Shown piece after piece: positions 48,823 through 60,535 of a stretch of 64,000 nucleotides of DNA (position 1 is its first letter; every line of letters starts with the position of its first letter). Below the pieces are notes generated by a model. The model was not told the origin of the DNA. It ran no database searches and worked only from the letters and a program-made list of their open reading frames with translations. The translations under genes were made by a program, and so were the position numbers. The stretch comes from Kryptolebias marmoratus (taxonomy: Eukaryota; Chordata; Actinopteri; Cyprinodontiformes; Rivulidae), in the NCBI RefSeq assembly GCF_001649575.2, contig NC_051446.1:20749348-20813347 (forward strand), given 5' to 3'.

Positions 48823-51800
48823 GTAAGACCTAAAACCATGCTGACCCATCAAACACATCCCATCATATACTGATGTACTGACACCTTTAAACGCGCACAA
48901 ATACAGAAATACCTCTCAGTCCATACCACCAGATCTAAACGTCAGACTCCAAACCCATTGGCTCTGCCGTCGAGGCGTATAGCTTTCATTCACATCCTCA
49001 CATCCTTCTACTTGGCATCTCTGGATCAGTGGCCTTCACAAGAAGTGCAAAGCAGGCACACAGATTATGTTTAATATTGATTTTTTTGTTTGTTTTTCTT
49101 TTGCCTGCAAATGACGCCCAGCGAACATCGTTCCCCTAAAATCCAAACAAAAGGCCCCTCCTTTAAGAAAAAAAAAAAAAAAACCAGCGGAAAGCTCATG
49201 AATCAGCAGATTGAAAGCAGGTTCCCTGACAGATCTCACCTGGTCGGTGAGCTTTGAAGGGCTCGGTTGGCGTGTTTGGCGGGAGCACCGTAACCATATC
49301 GATCTTTTGTGGACGTGGTCGTTGGCTTGTGTTGGAGAAGCTCTAGCTGGAACGGGCTCGGAGGGGCTGAAAATCAGCGGATGTTACGTGGCTGACACCT
49401 GGCTGCCTGAGTTAATGGATTCAGATTGATTTTTGGCGGCCTTCAGAGCTGCTCTGCATAGGACGCTGAAATGATGTGTGGAGAATCTATCACCCGCTGT
49501 TAATTTTAACAGCCCGCGGCCTTTTTGAGGACCGCTCTGTTTGTTGCCTGCATGCCTTTGTGTAGCGTGTTTTTGTGGCAGTAGGTGCTTTCTAAAAAGA
49601 AGGATAAGAAAAATACATGTATTTTAATACAAGAAGAACCTCCTTTAATTCTGCCAAACAAGCTTTTGGTCAATACAAGTGCCAATGTGCGGGGCATTGT
49701 AATTATGGTCATTACAAAAGCCAAACAGTTGCCTAATGAACTCTGCTACCTCGTTATGGCCCACGCTGCGAAATGCTTTCATTCCCTCCCCCTGCTAAGT
49801 TGTGTGTGTCGTCAGATTTGCACAAGTTCATTCCGAGCAAATCTGCATTCTTAATCAATAGCTCTCTAAACCGCTGTGCGCCGAAGATACCTTTCAGCTC
49901 TGCCCGAGCGATTGATTTAATTTTATTCATATTTTTTTCTTGTTATTCTTTAATGACACAAACGCATCTGCCAAAAAAAAAAATAAAAATGGCCGAGTGG
50001 CCTCGCCTGCGCGTCCACTGCCTCCGTCAGCATCACACAAGTCTCTTTTAGCCACTTACTACCTCACACCTTAACATTTAGTGGACGGTGGGACGGCCCC
50101 GGGTTACCATGGAGACAGGATTAATTAGGAGACCTCATGCCGGGAGTGTCTCTTCATCATCGTTTCTCCTCCTTGCTACCTGCAGCTGGTCCTCTCGGTG
50201 ATATGAGGCGTCCTCCCCGCTGCGTTCAAACCGCTTTTAAACGCTTCGTTCCAGCGTTTCCATTTCAAAACGGGAGAAGCATCGATCTCTTCCGAGCAGC
50301 TGGGAAGGTGCCGGTGCGTTGTGTTCACACGTGCCGAAATAATTAATCCATTGAGAGAGAATTAATAAATCACGCTCCGACAATTAGTCAGCTAGTTGTT
50401 CTGGAGGAAATCGCTTGATTATTAACTTCCATTGCGAAAAAAAAAACAAACTTATTTTTAGTTCTTGAATCTTAAAATATGCAGTTTGATGCTTTTTATT
50501 TTGTCGTATATGGTAGTAAATCAAACATAAAGAGATTTCAAAAGATCTGATTTTTTTTTCTTTACAAGTTTTGACCTTTTTAAACAAAAAGCATCTGCAA
50601 AATAATTATTCACATAAGTGGTTTTTAGCTCAGCTTTAAATTTAATCAGCTTTCGATGCAAAAACGCTTGCTTCAGCTATGAAAAGGTGAGAGTTTGAAC
50701 TGAAAATCTCTAGTTTAAGGTGCGCTCGAATAAACAGTAATGGGAGCGTTCGAGTCGTTTGCTCTGTTTATCAGTGATGAAACAGACGACAGGTGTATCA
50801 GTGTTAAACTGACTGTCATTATTACCTGCAGGTAAAGCACTTTGGTTGCGTGGAAGCTCAGAAAGTGACACGTTAAGCTCTGCAGAGGCTCCACGCTGCA
50901 CTGAGAATTACAGCGTATCTGATCCAGGCCAGCCTAATCCGCTCTGCTGTTCTGCCGGTGTTTAGCGCGCAGAGGGAGGCACAAACATCAGCGACGCGCA
51001 CACCTGCGCGGCGGTGTTGCGACGCAAAAACATACGAGCGCGCGCAGGAAACACGTCCGTGAGGCGCGCGAGCCCTAGGACGGTCATTATTCACATCACC
51101 GCTGAGTTACCCGACGGCGGGGCAGCTCTTCTAGCTAAATAAGAGACGCAGACATTTCTCATAAAGGCTCTCAGCAGATTCATCGCCTACATTGCACTGG
51201 CACTTGTCACTCAATGAGAGACTGCTCATATCTCTGAAGTATAAGATACATATTCCAGGAAATGAGCTCATATATTAGCTGGGAGTGTTTCAAACAACAA
51301 TGGCACAGTGATTTTCTTCTCTTGGCAGTGGAGTCTGGTGTAGCCGACAGATGTCGTCTAAAAGCTGAAAGGTTTGCTTGGAAAGATGTTCATGGGTTGA
51401 GCAATATCTTATTTGGCTTTTGGTTTATGTGAAATCATGCAGCTGTATTGGGATAAATTGAAACTTGTGTCATCTCTCGAGTAAAGTAAGACTAAGATAA
51501 ACGTAATGTGGTGCCATTCTTGGGATGAGTTACAGGGTTTGGTTGTTTTTTTGTGTTTGATTGGAGGTGAAACGTGTTCTTTCAGGACGTGTCATTCAGG
51601 GGTGAGCAATATGGCAGAAATATCAAATTGCAACTTCTTTTTTTTTTACAGTAAAATCATGATTTTTACACTGGTTTTTAACTATTTTACCAAACAGTAC
51701 AACCAAACCTTTTCCTTTCATAAAGATATATTTATATAAAGTAGGCCAACTACTATTTTTGAACCAAATTTAATCAGTTTGTGCAATTTTGTCAACTTGT

Positions 51801-54800
51801 GTTTGACATATAACCTTGAAAATCACAACATATTTCATAGTTAGTATGCATAATATAGTGGTAAACTATTTTGACGCATCTTACAGCTCGACTCAGACTA
51901 TATTGTGTAAAGAATCACCTAAAATAGACCGATCTGAGTTTTCTAAGGCCAATATTGAGACTAATCTTTAGAAATCCGTTGATGCCTGATATACAACACT
52001 AAATTTATTTTTCTTTTCGTAAAAATTTTCATTAATATCTTTTTTTCATGTAACAAAATATAACAATAATATATAGATGAGCTTTCTCACTTATAAAACG
52101 CCTATAAATCATAGGGTTTCTTTTTAAGGTAGTCAGTATTGGCCAATTAAAATCTTTAGCCAGTTATTTTTGTTTATCTCAAGTTTTATTTCTTAATTTG
52201 TTTATGCTGAACATCACGTTCCTCGTATTCAGCTACAGAATTTGTAATAAACTCACGTCACATTCCTGCTGATGTGTTTTCATGTGGCGGGTTATCTAAA
52301 GTGATAAGCTAACATTAGCTGAAAGTTAGCTGAAGTTATAGGCTAACATTAGCTGAAGTTGGCTGAAGTGACAGGCTAATATTAGCTTGAGATAGGTTAA
52401 GTGATAGGCTAACATCTACTCGAGTTATTTGAAATGCTAAACTAATGATACTCAAGGTATCTTAAGCAATAGGCTATTATCAGCTTGAGTTATCTGAAAT
52501 GCTAACCTAACATTAGCTCAAGTCATGAAGTGATAGGCTAACATTAGCTAAAGTTATCCAAAATAATAAGCTATTGTGAGCTCAAGTCATCCTAAGTGAT
52601 AGGCTACCATTAGCTCAAATTAGCTAAAGCGATAGGCTAACATGAGCTTGAGTTATCTGAAATGCTAAGCTAACACTAGCTCAAGTTAGCTGGTAAGTCA
52701 GTTACGTGCCACCAAAACTTACCGAATGGTTGTTTGTGGATATTATTCCAACATTCTTCTGCTCTAAACTTTGGGTTTAGCGTTAAATGTTGTATTTTCT
52801 GGATGCCTGCCCCTCGTCACATCACTCAGGCTACAGGAACCAAAGCAGTCAAAGTAGTCTCATTCACTGTCGGTGTCAAATGTGAAAAACAATTAACTTA
52901 CATTTCTAAAGTCCAATTACATCGGTGTTTTCTGCATCATGGAAATCATCGATAGAGAGTTAACCAATTCTATTCCGTCACTATCTAATATTGTCGTATT
53001 GCCCACTCCTGATGGTGTCGTATTTTCACCAGTTTCTATTTGCTTTTGAAGTAAAGTGATGGTAATTGTGATAAACTCTGGGGCTGGTTTAGTTACTTCC
53101 TGTTGTTGAAGGTACCAGAATCAGAGAGATATTCCACTGAGCCGGCACCTTCTCTAAACCACTTAACAAATTAAAAAAAAAAAAAGATAAACCTTAAAGA
53201 ACAAGGATGCAATATTGTCTTCAGAGTATTTCCAGTTCCTCCGAACCGCTCTGATTCATGTTTCTCATTTTCTCCAAATTGTTTAGAGCTACAGATAGCT
53301 CTGAGAGGCGAGCCGAGGAGGTGATGTATTTTTGTGGATGGCTTAAATTATGCTTTAAAGTGCTTTTTGTGGCCTGAAATGTTTTTTTAATCCGGCCCCC
53401 CTGCGCTGTTGCTCATTCTGGTCCGCCAAGATGCTGCCGCGGTGGTCAGCCTTCAGCCGCGGGAGCTTCAGGCTGCTTCGCTGCCGGTGAGGAGCCATCG
53501 CCGACTTTCAGCGTGTCGAACGAAATCTCGGCCCAGGCGTTTCGAACAAGACTCTTCAAAGGTTATGTTGGGGAAAGATAAAGCAGCTGTCAGTGACAGC
53601 AAGGCATTAAAGGCTCCTTGATGTGAAGTTCTGAGCTGGAATTATATTCTTTAAATTATTCTTTATTACAGGGTTGAGTTTTAAAAAAAAAAATGGATCC
53701 ATAGGATGAAGTTTGACCAGAAATAAGCAGCCCAGCTACGGTAGTTGACAATTCTCCCCATATCTTTAAGGCTCCCAGTAGATTATCTTCAATTGTGCAG
53801 ATTCAAAACTTCAAATTGTCTGCCCATCCACCGTTTGCTCCCTCCTGAAAGACCTGCAGCGCGTTACACATCTCATCCAAGTTCGTGGACAGGCACCGTT
53901 CTTCAGGTTTCTGTCTCCTTTAAAGCACGGCGGTGTGATCGTTTAAACTCGAGCTGTCCGGCACGTTCCAGCCTGCTAAGTGAGGAAGTTTCGAGCGTCT
54001 TCGTGCGTGAATGTGATTACTGTCGGAGGCTGCCTGCCCTGCAGCGAGAGCAGGACGGACCTGGGCTCGTTAGGCCCAGCCCGGCTCGCATTGTCCTTGA
54101 GGGCGAACCGCTGTTAGCATGCTAATGGCTCCACCTGTTTCTGCCATGCTGCTAGCGCAAGGGCAGAGACAAGGAAACACACACACACACACGCCTTTGT
54201 ATGCACACAAACAAACACAGACACACTCAGAGCCCAGCACTGAATCATGCATGCCCCTCGTCCTTTTTTTGCACTGCTAATCCATCCCTACATGTTTACC
54301 CTGCTATTTCACATCATTATTACTGCCATAATCAACGTTAGTGTGTTGTTGTGAAAGGCAGAGAGAGTGTAGGAGAGAGTGTGACAGGGAATGTGTACGC
54401 CCGGATGTGTGTATGTGTGTGTGTTGCATGCTTTCTGTCGGGGTGCTCTGGGGAGAAGAAGCAGCTACAAGGTAAGTTGTGGGGTAAACGGCTCTTGAAT
54501 CCAAATCTACAGGTAGGAATGTATATTAATGCCAACAACCTCTTCTCTTCCTCCTCCTCCCCCACCTCTCTTCCTACAAATGTGGGTGCTTGTTTGCGCT
54601 TACCTGTACACAGATTTAAAACACGAAACAACAAAAATAAAAAGTGCATTTTGTTTAACGCGGCTTTGTGCAAATACATGTCTAAAAAAAACAAAAAACA
54701 AAAAACAAACAAACCTCAGTTTTGGCTACCAGTGCAGCATGGTATCCATTGTGACGTTTGTGTCGACCTGCATGTGTGATTCCACGGTAACCCTGGACGA

Positions 54801-56525
54801 GTGTGCATGTACAGTAAGTAGCCATGGTGACCCTTGGGCTGAGCATGCATGTTAATGAATGTTTGTCTTTCTCTTTCTTCGCCTGGCTGCGGCGCCTTTC
54901 CAGAGCACAGCTACACTCCAGGTACGTCAAATTATCTATCTATCTATCTATCTATAAACATCTTTCATCTTCCTTTCCATCTTTTCTTCCTTCTTGAATT
55001 AATTCTAATGCCCAAAAGTTTGCCTATTTTCTACCTTTTTTTCGCGTCAGCTCTCTATTATTTTATTTTTTATTTTTCCCCCCCATTCTCAATACATCTT
55101 CTGATGTGCGGATCCAGTTGTCCTAGATAGCCAGGGTCCAAGTTAGTCAGCTTAAACTGGTCCGCGTGGGTATGTAGAGGTTGCTCGCTGATTTCTGGTA
55201 AGTACTGCGTTCCTCCTGCAATCATCTAAAGTGGCTCTTGCCTCAAGGTTAGGCAGACATAGACGTAGAAACACGGCGCGGCGGACGATACGGTTCATGG
55301 CTGAGTCCAAACGTCTTTGTTACCAACTTGTTTGTGCGTAGGAGCCGTGCCTAGGATAAGTAAGTGCCCTCGAAGTGGATTTATTCCTATAATTTTAGAT
55401 GACTCACACACACACACACACACACACACTGAAACACCACTGAAGAACTAGCCTCCACCAGCATGTCACTATCGAGCTCCTGCATCACGAAAACATCTGT
55501 GCATACACATACTTCACGCCCCATGATCCTTTTGATGTGCTGACTGTGCTCTTGTCTTCCTTCAAGGTCTGGCACACCTGATGATTGGCGACCAAGGTAT
55601 GGCCTCCTTTTTCTCTCCTCACTTCCTGTTGTCCTTCACTCTACCATCATGCCCCCTTCCTCCTCCTCCTCCTCCTCCTCCTCCTCACAAACCTCTTCGT
55701 GTCCCTCTCTCACCTCATCAACATCTGGTGCGGAAGGAAGTTGTTTCTCTAGGCACAGAACTAAGGTCAGTTTTTCTCTGACGCGTTGAGCGGTCTCATT
55801 GGGTTCAGAGAAGAGATTATTTTAGATCAGAACGATGAACCTGAGAGCAACTTTCACACACATATATGTGTATACCAACATATACATATATATGACTCAT
55901 GGCTGCTGATGAAAGAGGGACTAACTGGCGGATGATTGATGGCGCTTGGCTGGAATCGACTTGGCAGAGCTCCAGGTCATGGTAATAGAGCTAAGGAACA
56001 TGTGACTGAGTGACCCCACCCCTTCCCCCCCAATGGATGGTTTGATTTGGTTTTTTTACTCTTCCACTTCCATCGTTTTCACCTTCTCCACACACTGGAG
56101 TCTGACTGGGAGGATGTGAGCGTTGAGCGTGTGTGTGTGCGCGCGTCACGTTTTTACCGACACATGCATGTCCGCTTTCCCATCCCCGCCCCTTTCCACG
56201 GCCGTTCATCAGCTTCCAGCATGCCTCGGTTTGTCGCCGCCGCCGCCGCCGCTCGAATGGTGCTCCCGGCGGTCGCGGACGTCCCCGCTGCGTATGAAAG
56301 TGGCACCGTTACGTCACGCCTCGAGCCCGACGTAGTCCATTGTTTTTGAAAACAGCCCAAAAACAAGTGGCGCTGCTGGTCTGCTTTTAAAAAAAAACCA
56401 ACAACTGCTCAGTGATGATAACCCAAACTCACGGTGCCACCCTTCTTTGTTCTTTCCTTCTTCGTTGCTGCCCTCTCGCTCACTGTTTGGGACGCCACCC
56501 TCTGTGATTTTAGGAAAACTCAGAG
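48099..56525 (+). CDS. nrxn1: Alpha-neurexin 1, 5' part (first coding exon and three SS1 microexons)
   Basis: Neurexin-1 alpha is a presynaptic single-pass receptor that binds neuroligins, LRRTMs and other ligands. Exons seen: 48099-48822, 54904-54921, 55567-55596 and 56514-56525, all joined in phase 1. The first encodes a signal peptide, LNS1 and EGF-A. WNACCES, DDEGFCDFLEL, FSIFCAEPAEL and VKSKRRDMTVFS match NRXN1 rather than NRXN2 or NRXN3. The microexons reproduce the SS1 cassette sizes of the mammalian gene. The rest (the KEEYIATFKG-type exon, LNS2 onward, and the transmembrane region) lies beyond the window. The initiator is taken as the second of two close ATGs (48099; GTAATGG, with G at -3 and G at +4); the one at 48090 has a weak context. 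The a/b paralogue is unresolved. Confidence 0.95.
49560..49930. other. Candidate conserved non-coding element
   Basis: A sequence of high complexity with no repeats, rich in TAAT/ATTA and TTTAAT motifs, in the first coding intron of nrxn1. Its texture is like vertebrate developmental enhancers. No alignment was possible, so this is a guess. Confidence 0.2.
52305..52692. repeat. GCTAACATTAGCT minisatellite in nrxn1 intron
   Basis: About a dozen degenerate units of GTGATAGGCTAACATTAGCT plus CAAGTTATCTGAA (about 33 bp). GCTAACATTAGC is partly palindromic. It differs in unit sequence from the GCTAAA arrays elsewhere. Confidence 0.85.
54904..54921 (+). CDS. nrxn1: nrxn1 SS1 microexon 1 (18 nt)
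   Basis: Flanked by CCTTTCCAG and GTACGT. It adds six residues in phase 1, EHSYTP, between the EGF-A end (CSE) and GLAHLM. It has the same size and position as the 18-nt SS1 exon of mammalian NRXN1, but the encoded peptide differs. It is short, so the call depends on phase, splice sites and position. Confidence 0.7.
54932..54956. repeat. (TATC)n microsatellite beside a microexon donor
   Basis: Six tetranucleotide units starting about 10 nt downstream of the donor of the 18-nt microexon. Confidence 0.92.
55387..55431. repeat. (CA)n microsatellite in nrxn1 intron
   Basis: A CACACA run between the first and second SS1 microexons. Confidence 0.9.
55567..55596 (+). CDS. nrxn1: nrxn1 SS1 microexon 2 (30 nt)
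   Basis: Encodes GLAHLMIGDQ in phase 1, nearly identical to the mammalian SS1 exon GLAHLMMGDQ. Flanked by TTCAAG and GTATGG. Confidence 0.93.
55659..55684. repeat. (CTC)n microsatellite
   Basis: A pyrimidine triplet run about 65 nt downstream of the 30-nt microexon; it could act as a polypyrimidine-binding splice element. Confidence 0.85.
56514..56525 (+). CDS. nrxn1: nrxn1 SS1 microexon 3 (12 nt)
   Basis: GAAAACTCAGAG between TGATTTTAG and GTACCC reads GKLR in phase 1, aligning with the 12-nt GKSK exon of mammalian NRXN1. At this length the call rests on order, phase and splice sites. Confidence 0.75.
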
Positions 56526-57094
56526 GTACCCTCCCATGATTTCTTTCTGTGTTTGGCTACTGGGCTGTTCTGGATGGTGAAGACGTTACTGAATGTGTTG
56601 ACAGGCTTTTAGAGCTCCTCAGCTTGAAAACCTTTTCCCCCCACCCCCCACCAACCTCCCCCCACTCCCCTCTATTCGAGATAGAATTGGAATGTGTCGT
56701 TTCTGATAAGGTAAGGTGCTGCGGCATGCGAGCGCGAGCGTCTTGAGTGTGTGCGCCTGCATGCGTGCAAATGAATAGAAGCTCCGGCCCACTGTGCTTT
56801 TGAAAATCTGAAGGTAGGTGCCGCTCGATCCCTCGCCCCGCATGACGCTGATGAATACACTGATTGGCGCACATGAAGACAGGCCCGACTGTGGCAGGCT
56901 ATTGTGCTCTTTGATTGGGCGAGAGAAGACATGATGATGGCTGTCCCCCCGCTGCGAGCGGCCCTGTGTATTCTCTGGAACGTGCTTTTTAATAAAAAAA
57001 ATTTAATTTTAGGAGAAGAATCGAAGCATCATGATGTCTCAACCCATTTGTTGTCCCAGTTATCCCTTTTACAACAAGTGTCTTTCTATTGCTT

Positions 57095-58000
57095 TATCGC
57101 CCGCCACCGAATTGGTAAAAGGGCAATAATGTTTTTGCCCATATCTTTGTGTGTGTGTCTGTCTGTTAGCAAAATATCTCATGAACCACTGGAAAAAAAA
57201 TTGAATGAAACTTGCAGAAAGTAACCAAGACAGCCGCCACAGCCAACTGACCTTCAGAAGCACAAGAATGACAATAATGCAGCCAATTTTAAAGATATCG
57301 ACCTAATATTTGGCGTGGTAGGAGCTGACGTTGATCCAAATCCCATAATTTGTGCGTTAAATGATTGTACAAGATCATCGGTAACAATTTTGTCATTAAC
57401 TACTTGAAGTCGACTCAGTCTGTTAGCAAGACATCTCATGAACCAGGAAATAATCACAGGACGTAGATCTACAACAGATTAACCTTTGGAGTCAGCCCAA
57501 TTCAAGATGGCTGCCACACCCAACTGACCTTAGAAGACGTACAAATGGCTATACTTTAGTCCATTTTACAGATATTGAGCTAAAATGAGGCGAGTTTGTA
57601 GCTAAGAGTCAGTCACAGATCATACTCCAAAAGCTTCAGCATTAACTGCTGAGGTCAGCCCTGTTTGTCTGTTAGCAAAATGTCTCATCAACCACTGGTA
57701 TTTAATGAGACTTTCAGAAAAAAAAAGTCTTCGGATGTCTGGAGTCGGTCCACCACAGCCAATCCACATTAGCCGATACAAAAACGACTCTAACTCAGTC
57801 ACTTTCACAGATATTGAGCTAAATCTTGGCGTGGTAGTAGCTGAGAGTCATTCCCAACCCGAACTCTGAGGAATATTGCATGAGATGGCTTTTAAGAGTT
57901 TACCTAAACAGCTGCGACGTCATTATTTCTCAACAAAAGTCGATTTTCAGCATGAATGTGGCATGAAAGGTGGCGAGCGATTAGCATTCCTACAAGGAAA
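57095..58000 (+). repeat. Modular repeat family A, copy 8 (head, three units, tail)
   Basis: Head TATCGCCCGCCACC at 57095 and GGGCAATAATG at 57121; unit starts GTTAGCAA at 57165, 57422 and 57671 (spacing about 250 bp); tail GAAAGGTGGCGAGCGATTAG and CATTCCTACAAGGAA near 57965-58000. This is the most complete copy. Confidence 0.8.
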
Positions 58001-59169
58001 CGTTGGACCTTCCATTTATTTTTTTCGATGTTTTAGAAAGCCCCTGTTGCTTGTTTTTTTGTTGTTGTTTTTTTTGCCTGAAAATGTCTGCTATGAATCA
58101 TCCAGGTGGCGGTGAAGTTTTAATTGCGGAACCCGGCCCTCATTCAGCGTTTTAAATCACCTGCTTTGGAGCTGACATGCATTAACATATGTTTCCGGCC
58201 TTATTACACAATGCGCTCAGTGTGTTTGTGTGGAGCGGAGGGCCTCGCTATTAGGTGTGTTTGGATACTGATAGGGTAACGCTTTTTTATTTCTTTTTTT
58301 TTTTTTAACCTTTGAAGGCTCCGCGCGCCTGAAGAAGCCGCGCGTGTTTGTGTGAGTGTGTTTTTTTGTTCTGCATACTGAGATGTAAAGGCTGTCAAAT
58401 GGTGCAGACGGAGCCTAGCTTAGGTTAGTTCAGCGCAAAGAGGCTTTTTGAGGAGCTGAAATGAGTTTCTTTGAGGGGGTGGACGAGGTGTCTTGAAAAG
58501 ATATATAGTGTGTGCGCGCGCCTGCGTGTGTGTGGGCTGGAGAAATTGAGGAAAATAGACAGAGCCTGTGAGAGAAGACCTAAAGAAATGAATGATGGAG
58601 GGAGGGGAGGGAGGAAGCAAAGGGGGAAGATAAAGTGAGTCTCTCCTGTGATGTAGAGCGAGCGGCTGTATCTGCAAAGCGACAGCAGTGCTCCCGTCTG
58701 CCCTCCCAGCCCAGCCGTTCTCCGAGAGGGGACATCAGTCCTGATGGGGGGGGAGCCGTGGACCCCCCCCATCTCTAAAACACAGTTATCATTCTCCCTG
58801 GAAATGATAGCCACAGATCACTAATCACTTTGAGAGGGTGAAACGCACGAATTGTGGTAGGAAGGAAGAAAGAAAAGAGGGAGCCAAATTGGATTTTCAT
58901 AAGTATCGAGCAGCCAAAGGAAAAAAAAAAGGAAATGGATTTTTCTTTTTTTTTTTTGGAGAATTTAGAAGAAATAATCTGGAGGGAAAATGTCCTTAAA
59001 GCCAAGCAGCAGAGTCTGCCTTCCTGTCCTCCGTCTGCTTGGTCAGGAGGAGGCCGTTGAAGGCTTCTGGGGGAACGAACGAACGATCGCAGGTTCGGAG
59101 CCGAACCAAGAAGTGGCTCGTTCGGTGGAGCTGGCTGCCATGTTTGTTTGCGATATTAATAAGGTGAAG

Positions 59170-60175
59170 GCGTGTCCGTGTGTGTGGGTCTGTTTTTCAA
59201 AATGTCCCATGAACCACAGGACAAATTTGAGCAAAACTTGCAGGAAGTAATCACTGCATGTACACATTCAGCTGGTTACCTTTTGGAGTTAATCCAATTC
59301 AAGACGGCCACCACCATCGGCTTACACTACAAAACATCAAATTGGATATAACTGTCAGTTTTACTGATATTGACCCAAAATTTGGCGTGGTAGTAGCTGA
59401 GACTGATCCCCGACATAGAGTCTGAGTGCTAACCAATTGCCTGACAGCTTTATATAAAATTTTACCAATAAGTATTCGGAGTCTACTCTGTCTGTCTGTT
59501 AGCAAAATAACTCATGAACCACTGGACAGATTTTAATTAAACTTTCAGGAAATGAATGTTTGATGTGCTGCTACAACCGATTAATTTTTGGAACCAACCC
59601 CATTCAAGATGGCCACCAAGGCCAACTAGCCTTAGAAAACACAAAAATAGCTGCAATTTTGTCAATTTTTCAGATATTGTGCTAGGATTTTGTATAGCTG
59701 TAGCTGGGAGTCCTTGACAACACATAATCGAAGTGTGACTTGTTGCTTGAGATCTTTGCATAAAACCTTAGCATTAACTGGTGGAGTCAACCCTGTTTGT
59801 CTGTTAGAGAAATATCTCATGAAGCCCTGGACAGATTTTAATGAAACCGTTAGATGTGAATCATTGGAATAACATCTACAACTGATTGACTTTTGGAGTT
59901 AATCCAATTCAAGCTGGTCGTCCCAGCTAATCAACATGAACCAACAGATCATCAGCTGTGACTCATTTAACTCTGCAGATATTGAGCTAAAATTTGATGC
60001 GGTAGAAGCTGAGATTCATTCATAACACATACCCTGAGCGTAACAAATTATAATATAGCATGAGGTTGTGCACAACATATTTAAGGTTTGACTAAAATGT
60101 TTCTTAATATAAGGCGATCTTAGTTTAAAACTGTCCTGAAAGGCAGCGAGCGAAATGCATTCCTTAAAGGAATCC
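59170..60175 (+). repeat. Modular repeat family A, copy 9 (three units plus tail)
   Basis: Unit starts near 59192, 59498 and 59803 (spacing about 305 bp). Each carries CAATTCAAG(A/C)(T/C)GGCC and GTAGCTG(A/G)GA blocks. The tail GAAAGGCAGCGAGCGAAATG and CATTCCTTAAAGGAA is at 60137-60171. Confidence 0.8.
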
Positions 60176-60203
60176 TTTATTTGATATATATTCATAAAGC
60201 TTG

Positions 60204-60535
60204 ATGGGCGGCAGTGGCTCAGGAGGTAGGGGTTTGTCCTGTAATCGGAGGGTTGCTGGTTCAAGTCTCTGCTCCGGCTGTCTCAGCCGTTGTGTCCTTG
60301 GGCAAGACACTTCACCCGCCTTGCCTACTGATGGTGGTCAGAGGGCTCGGTGGCGCCGGTGTGATGGCAGCCTCACTTCTGTCAGCCCGTCCCAGGGCAG
60401 CTGTGGCTACAATGTAGCTTACCACCATCAGTGTGTGAATGTGTGGATGAATGGGTGAATGATTGTAGTGTGAAGCGCTTTGGGGTCCTTGGACTAGATA
60501 AAGCGCTATATAAGTGCAAGCCATTTACCAGCCAT
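60204..60535 (+). mobile_element. tRNA-derived SINE
   Basis: It starts with an A-box-like GTGGCTCAGGAGGTAG and a B-box-like GGTTCAAGTCT, followed by CTTGGGCAAGACACTTCACC and ending AAAGCGCTATATAAGTGCAA. This body is a very common fish SINE/tRNA-head element. It is inserted just after family A copy 9. Confidence 0.75.

Larger units (their letters stand above)
48823..54903 (+). other. nrxn1: nrxn1 intron between EGF-A exon and SS1 cluster
   Basis: This 6.1-kb intron contains a high-complexity, conserved-looking stretch at 49560-49930, an X-box-like GTTACCATGGAGAC at 50103-50116, the satellite at 52305-52692 and TGCATG motifs near its 3' end. No further coding exon is recognised. Confidence 0.6.

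Noticed and set aside
55355..55372. Possible extra six-base neurexin microexon (CTAG, GATAAG, TAAGTG)
   Set aside because: No known SS1 exon of this size, the donor would be non-standard, and the match is too short to support.
60204..60300. Possible tRNA gene because of A- and B-box-like motifs
   Set aside because: No cloverleaf can be formed over 70-90 nt, and the sequence continues into a typical SINE body.
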